A DNA stretch of 16,039 nt from CAYSEQ01 sp964430475. GTDB taxonomy: Bacteria > Patescibacteriota > Microgenomatia > UBA8517. The notes beneath the pieces were generated by a model, which made no database searches, was not told where the DNA came from, and worked only from the letters and a program-made list of their open reading frames with translations. Where the stretch lies: assembly GCA_964430475.1 (NCBI GenBank), contig CAYSEQ010000016.1, forward strand, positions 1-16,039, given 5' to 3'. The position numbers and the translations under genes were made by a program. Of this stretch, positions 12,609-16,039 are shown one piece after another. Each line of letters opens with the position of its first letter. Positions within the stretch are counted from its first letter, which is position 1.

Positions 12609-13970
12609 ATGGGAAAATCTATTCCTAAACTTTCAATCTCAAAATACGAATTATCAAGCAATAATCCTTATGCTAAAAGGCTACACTTAAGACATCAAAA
12701 AATATTACAAAAAACGAAAGGGTTTCTAAAATCACTCAGCTTACCCTCTCACTTTTTTGCAATTGTTATTCTTTTTTTCATATTCTCAGAAATCTTTATT
12801 TCTAAAAAAACAAATGCACAAACACCAACGCCTGGTTGCACTTGCACACGACCGCAATCGGGTGGAACTCAATGTGTTGTAGAAATTAGCTCTTGTCCAT
12901 CTCCTTATGTACCGTATTGCGGAGAAGATAATGACAATAACTGTACATGCAGATGTGGAACACCAGCCCCATCTACTCCTACGCCCCTCCCTACTCCCAC
13001 TATAGGACCTGCACCCTCCTCTCCTCCTACTGCAATCCCCACACCTACCCCTATTTGTAACCGATCTTCTACTCCGTGCCAATATTTCAGTTGCCCGCCG
13101 GAAAATCCTAACTGCAACAGATGTGCCCGCTATAGCTGTAGCCGCCAGTCGAACCAATGTTCTCCTTGCGAGGAACATGGTGGTATCTGCAGTCCAAGAA
13201 ACATTTGTTATCCTGCCAGGTGCGAATACGGTAAAAGTTCTCTCTATTGCCCTGACGGGTGGACATGTCAACCAAAGATATCACCTGGTCCCTGTAGCCC
13301 AAATAATTCCTCAAATCCTTGTGTTTGCAAGGAAGGTTTTATTCTTTGCACTTTTGGCCAAACTCGAGTTCCATGCGAAACAGATGCGGACTGTGAACGA
13401 GAATGCGGAGGGTCTTCTTTTTGTGATCAAAGCCGAGGAAATATTTGTAATGTAGGCTCGCAAGATACAGAATGCTCTGCAGCAACACGAGGTCAAGGTA
13501 GCTGCGTAGATAACTGTTCACCCCCCAATCAGATTGTAGATTGTCCGGGATTGACTAATTGCAACTGTCGTAATAATAAGGTATGTTGTGGACCACCACC
13601 TCCTCCTCAACCAGCAGGACCAAAGATCTTCTGCGACGAACAAGGAAATCCTGTCCCTAATCCTATTGGCGCGGGTGGTCAACCCAACAGAATCTACACC
13701 GCAATCGGTTGCATTCCAGTTGCAGGAACTCAAGAATTTACTGAATTCTTACTTCGCTGGGGAGTAGGAATTGCTGGAGGAATTGCAATTCTACTTCTTA
13801 TTTACGCTGGATTTTTGATCATGACTTCTGCCGGGAATCCCCAAAAGCTTCAAGCAGGAAAAGAACTTTTAACAGCAGTCTTAATGGGTCTGGCTCTTTT
13901 GGTATTTGGCGTTTATATCCTTCAACTTATAGGTGTAGAAATTCTAAGAATTCCTGAATTTGGAGGATAA
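12609..13970 (+). CDS. cysteine-rich surface protein with C-terminal T4SS pilin-like module
   Basis: A 453-residue protein, first of six in a pilin-like cluster. It has a basic tail (1-47), a signal/anchor helix (49-65) followed by KKTNAQ, which may be cleaved, and a Cys-rich region (77-368) with 40 cysteines in all. A Pro/Thr spacer (118-149) and a run of prolines (329-336) divide it. The region includes CETDADC (256-262) and several CxC and CC pairs, suggesting many disulfides outside the cell. The end (384-443) holds two membrane helices joined by TSAGNPQKLQAGKELLTAVLMGL, the same motif as the five following small proteins. I infer an adhesin- or tip-like protein built on a pilin anchor; no family assigned to the Cys-rich part. 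GGAGG near its stop serves the next gene. Confidence 0.82.
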   Translation: MGKSIPKLSISKYELSSNNPYAKRLHLRHQKILQKTKGFLKSLSLPSHFFAIVILFFIFSEIFISKKTNAQTPTPGCTCTRPQSGGTQCVVEISSCPSPYVPYCGEDNDNNCTCRCGTPAPSTPTPLPTPTIGPAPSSPPTAIPTPTPICNRSSTPCQYFSCPPENPNCNRCARYSCSRQSNQCSPCEEHGGICSPRNICYPARCEYGKSSLYCPDGWTCQPKISPGPCSPNNSSNPCVCKEGFILCTFGQTRVPCETDADCERECGGSSFCDQSRGNICNVGSQDTECSAATRGQGSCVDNCSPPNQIVDCPGLTNCNCRNNKVCCGPPPPPQPAGPKIFCDEQGNPVPNPIGAGGQPNRIYTAIGCIPVAGTQEFTEFLLRWGVGIAGGIAILLLIYAGFLIMTSAGNPQKLQAGKELLTAVLMGLALLVFGVYILQLIGVEILRIPEFGG

Positions 13971-13975
13971 ATTTT

Positions 13976-14308
13976 ATGCAACAACCACCATTAATAGACT
14001 TCAATCGTCTTTTAGATGTGATTCTTCCTTCACGGCCTAACCCACTACAATCTCTAACTATAGGCGGAATTATTAGCTTTCTTTTAAGCTATATCTTCCG
14101 AATCGCGGGCATACTTCTTCTTATCCTTTTGGTTTTGGGAGGCTACGATGTACTAACTTCGCAAGGAGAACCCAAAAGGATGGCTTCCGGAAAAGACAAA
14201 ATAACCTACGCTATCGTTGGATTTATAGTTATATTCGTCTCATACTGGATAGTCCAAATTATTTCAAGAATTCTTAATCTTCGGCCAATCATTGAAATCT
14301 TTCGTTAG
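13976..14308 (+). CDS. T4SS pilin-like two-helix protein 1
   Basis: A 110-residue protein of TrbC/VirB2 pilin type: a short N-terminal segment, helix 1 (about 29-59), the loop TSQGEPKRMASGKDKITYAIVGF, and helix 2 ending near 99. The loop matches those of the neighbouring genes. Family members are polymerised or channel-lining subunits of type IV secretion or pili; here the role is inferred. It starts 5 bases after the preceding stop, and GGAGG (13962-13966) is 9 bases before its ATG. No cysteine. Confidence 0.82.
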   Translation: MQQPPLIDFNRLLDVILPSRPNPLQSLTIGGIISFLLSYIFRIAGILLLILLVLGGYDVLTSQGEPKRMASGKDKITYAIVGFIVIFVSYWIVQIISRILNLRPIIEIFR

Positions 14309-14363
14309 CCTAAAAAATGGCAGATACTTGTTTTTAACGAAATTTTTGTTTTAAACTTAAAAA

Positions 14364-14669
14364 ATGCAGGTTATTGCTTTTGACATCGGTAGCGCGCTTG
14401 GCCTTCCAGACTATTTAACTCGACTTACTGGAATTGGAGATCTGGTAAGCGTTTTTCTTTCAAACGCAATCGTTTTGGCTGGGGTAATATTTCTTTTTTT
14501 GATAATCCTTGCCGGAATTAGCATGCTTTCCGCCCAAGGAGATCCTCAAAAATTTCAACAAGCACAAAATATCATTACAGCTGCTGTCTTGGGTTTTATA
14601 ATTGTAATAGCAGCTTTTCTGATAGTCAGACTTATAGAAAGATCTTTATCTATCAATATCTTAGACTAA
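14364..14669 (+). CDS. T4SS pilin-like two-helix protein 2
   Basis: A 101-residue protein with an N-terminal segment FDIGSALGLPDYLTRLTGIG, helix 1 (about 26-54), the motif loop SAQGDPQKFQQAQNIITAAVLGF and helix 2 (to about 90). Same module as its neighbours. The gap from the preceding gene is 55 bases, the largest in the cluster. TTGTTT (14328-14333) and TAAACT (14352-14357), 18 bases apart, could form a promoter giving a leaderless message, as no ribosome binding site is visible. Confidence 0.8.
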   Translation: MQVIAFDIGSALGLPDYLTRLTGIGDLVSVFLSNAIVLAGVIFLFLIILAGISMLSAQGDPQKFQQAQNIITAAVLGFIIVIAAFLIVRLIERSLSINILD

Positions 14670-14680
14670 AAATTTTAAAG

Positions 14681-15031
14681 ATGGACCTTATCACACAAGG
14701 ATCACCATTTGGTACAATCAATGCCCCTCCTGGTGTGGAAAATATTGGAGGCGGAACGATACAAGGAATTCCGATTCTTCTTAATATAATCTTAAGAACA
14801 CTAATCGTAGGAGCGGCTGTCTATGCTCTTTTCAATTTCATCCTCGCTGGATACAGCTATATTTCAGCAGGAGGGGACCCCAAGAAGGTGGCTGATGCCG
14901 GATCCAAAATAACTCAAAGCGTGATTGGTTTAACCCTTGCAGCCGGATCTTTTGTTATAGCAGCAATCCTAGGCGAAATACTTTTTGGAGATCCAGGTGC
15001 AATTCTTAACCTGAAATTTTTTACACCATGA
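14681..15031 (+). CDS. T4SS pilin-like two-helix protein 3
   Basis: A 116-residue protein with a Gly/Pro/Asn-rich N-terminus, helix 1 (about 32-57), the loop SAGGDPKKVADAGSKITQSVIGL and helix 2 (to about 98), then a short hydrophobic tail. The motif loop is the clearest GGDPKK version in the cluster. It is 11 bases after the previous stop and its TGA overlaps the next ATG (ATGA), a sign of translational coupling. Confidence 0.82.
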   Translation: MDLITQGSPFGTINAPPGVENIGGGTIQGIPILLNIILRTLIVGAAVYALFNFILAGYSYISAGGDPKKVADAGSKITQSVIGLTLAAGSFVIAAILGEILFGDPGAILNLKFFTP

Positions 15032-15405
15032 CTAATCTTATTGCCCAGCAACAACAAAACTTTAATACTCCTCTTTGTGGGATAGGACCGCTAGGACTTT
15101 GCGAAGATGGTCCAACGCAAGGAATAACCATGTTTGCAGCTGTTCTTTCCACAGCAATTGGGCTTTTGACAGTGGTTGCAGCTCTTTATTTTATGTTTGT
15201 CCTAATTACTGGAGCAATTGGAATTATTTCAGCCGGAGAAGACAAAACGGCTTTTGAGGGGGCAAAAAAACGCATCACAAATGGCTTTATTGGTTTGGTA
15301 GTCACAATCGCAGCAATTTTTCTAATGGATGTGATAGCAACACTTTTGGGTATCCCAAGCATTTTGAATGTCCGCGAAATGGTCAATTTAATTCGTCTAC
15401 AATAA
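15028..15405 (+). CDS. T4SS pilin-like two-helix protein 4
   Basis: A 125-residue protein whose start overlaps the preceding stop by 4 bases. N-terminal part with two cysteines (17 and 25) in a loop that may be disulfide-linked; helix 1 (about 36-69), the variant loop SAGEDKTAFEGAKKRITNGFIGL lacking the proline, helix 2 (to about 110) and a short tail. The DKT variant is shared with the next gene, so these two form a subgroup. Confidence 0.82.
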   Translation: MTNLIAQQQQNFNTPLCGIGPLGLCEDGPTQGITMFAAVLSTAIGLLTVVAALYFMFVLITGAIGIISAGEDKTAFEGAKKRITNGFIGLVVTIAAIFLMDVIATLLGIPSILNVREMVNLIRLQ

Positions 15406-15417
15406 GTTTTATAAAAA

Positions 15418-15771
15418 ATGTTAGCACAAACGATTAACAATCCTGCAATTGGAAATTTAGCAAATCTTAGCGGAAGCGAGTTTCTAGGAAATGTTGTTTC
15501 TGCAGCTATATCTTTGGGCTTTATTATTGGAACACTGGTTTTTTTCTTCATGCTTCTTTCAGGCGCAATTCAATGGATAAGCTCTGGGGGAGATAAGACC
15601 TCCTATGAATCCGCCAAACAAAGAATCACCCAAGCCTTTGTGGGTCTGGTTATACTTTTTTCCTTCTTTGCAATTTTAAATCTTACCGAGTGTTTCTTTG
15701 GAATAGGCTTAAGACAAATAAGAATTGGTACTTTAAACATAAGTTTTGCAAGTGCTCCTTTCTGCCCTTAA
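15418..15771 (+). CDS. T4SS pilin-like two-helix protein 5, possibly shortened by a stop
   Basis: A 117-residue protein: N-terminal segment, helix 1 (about 27-57), loop SSGGDKTSYESAKQRITQAFVGL, helix 2 (to about 90), then LTECFFGIGLRQIRIG and a tail ending in FCP with a lone cysteine. TAA (15769-15771) ends it. The same frame then stays open for 41 more codons encoding a cystine-knot-like segment (see next entry), so the original protein may have been about 159 residues. It starts 12 bases after the previous stop with no ribosome binding site. Confidence 0.8.
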   Translation: MLAQTINNPAIGNLANLSGSEFLGNVVSAAISLGFIIGTLVFFFMLLSGAIQWISSGGDKTSYESAKQRITQAFVGLVILFSFFAILNLTECFFGIGLRQIRIGTLNISFASAPFCP

Positions 15772-15897
15772 GGGACAAGGAATCCTCCTTCACCTTTTTG
15801 TGCACGAGAAGGTGAAGAATGTGGAGGAGATGTGCAATGCTGTGAGGATCTCCAGTGTGTAATGTCAGGGGGGCGTTGGCGGTGTGCAGCTTACTAA
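15772..15897 (+). pseudogene. in-frame cystine-knot-like C-terminal extension behind TAA
   Basis: The frame of the preceding pilin-like gene continues after its TAA through 41 sense codons to a second TAA (15895-15897). The segment has a GTRNPPSPF linker followed by six cysteines at extension residues 10, 17, 23, 24, 29 and 38: spacing C-x6-C-x5-CC-x4-C-x8-C, the classic inhibitor cystine knot (knottin) pattern. No start codon precedes the first cysteine in this frame, so it can only be made by read-through or is now dead. The linker is the right length to join pilin and domain. Nonsense mutation, assembly error and programmed read-through cannot be told apart here. Confidence 0.6.
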
Positions 15898-16011
15898 GAA
15901 AGGAGTATAATTCAAACTACCTGTAGAACAACTCTGAATTGAGTTAGAAGTTTTCGCAACAATAAACCATCAACTTATTTTCCCTCTGCATAAGTTCAGA
16001 TACATATTAGA

Positions 16012-16033
16012 CTCATTCAAGGAAAAGAATGAG
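16012..16033 (+). terminator. hairpin near the window edge, terminator-like
   Basis: CTCATTC (16012-16018) pairs with GAATGAG (16027-16033) around an 8-base loop. The following sequence is ctattt, then the window ends, so a T-run cannot be confirmed. Bases 15898-16011 hold no gene; a TATAAT (15906-15911) without a -35 is seen. Confidence 0.3.
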
Positions 16034-16039
16034 CTATTT

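Noticed and set aside
12969..13060. Short tandem repeat in the CCT/ACT-rich stretch
   Set aside because: This is the Pro/Thr linker of the Cys-rich protein; the repeat units are irregular and explained by amino-acid composition. No CRISPR array was found in the window.
12786..13733. Several open frames of 60-161 codons opposite or within the Cys-rich gene
   Set aside because: They are shadows of the 12609-13970 gene, rich in Arg, Ser or Cys runs that mirror its Cys/Pro codons, without initiation signals.
6003..15897. A changed genetic code in which TAA is sense
   Set aside because: TAA ends many clear genes here (3820, 4499, 13970, 14669, 15405), and UAA recoding is not known for this lineage; only UGA is recoded in some related groups.

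Overview
The window looks like AT-rich bacterial DNA from the Candidate Phyla Radiation (Patescibacteria), most likely Microgenomates-like. This is inferred from protein style, not from a database search. The pointers are short housekeeping proteins (TruB without an obvious PUA tail), several small two-helix membrane proteins of types common in that group, a tandem set of type IV secretion pilin-like proteins, and promoters with TGnTATAAT extended -10 boxes and very short or absent leaders. The standard code fits: TAA, TAG and TGA all end genes.

Layout. 1-1391, minus strand: tRNA-Arg(GCG), tRNA-Ser(UGA), a degenerate Nudix protein, an overlapping Nudix hydrolase, then tRNA-Ser(CGA). The two tRNA-Ser genes differ at one base, the wobble base of the anticodon. 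1483-2049, minus: a two-helix membrane protein. 2127-2214, plus: tRNA-Ser(GCU), followed by about 375 bases with no intact gene. 2591-4499, plus: a membrane-anchored sugar-dehydrogenase-like beta-propeller and truB. 4528-5205, minus: comF, divergent from smpB (5227-5664, plus). 6003-7226, plus: a lipid- or wall-facing two-domain protein whose reading frame is broken by TAA at codon 13. 7439-7786, minus: tmRNA (ssrA), only about 1.8 kb from its partner smpB. 7845-10687, minus: a phosphatase-like/beta-propeller membrane protein, a 74-residue two-helix protein and a PH-domain membrane protein. 10773-12506, minus: a coiled-coil SpoIID/LytB-type protein.

The most notable region is 12609-15897, plus strand. 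Six consecutive genes end in, or consist of, the same two-helix module with a conserved Gly-Asp/Asn/Glu-Pro/Lys loop, typical of TrbC/VirB2-like T4SS pilins. The first carries a 40-cysteine exported region. The last is followed, in frame after a single TAA, by a 41-codon segment whose six cysteines have the spacing of an inhibitor cystine knot (C-x6-C-x5-CC-x4-C-x8-C). I read this as a cell-surface pilus or secretion locus with disulfide-rich display modules. Its ATPase and channel genes, if present, would lie beyond the right edge.

How the genes relate: smpB and ssrA form the trans-translation ribosome rescue pair. The SpoIID-like protein is probably a wall hydrolase, divergently arranged with the pilin cluster across a 102-base region holding direct and inverted repeats, so the two may be regulated together. 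The other genes look like independent single units.
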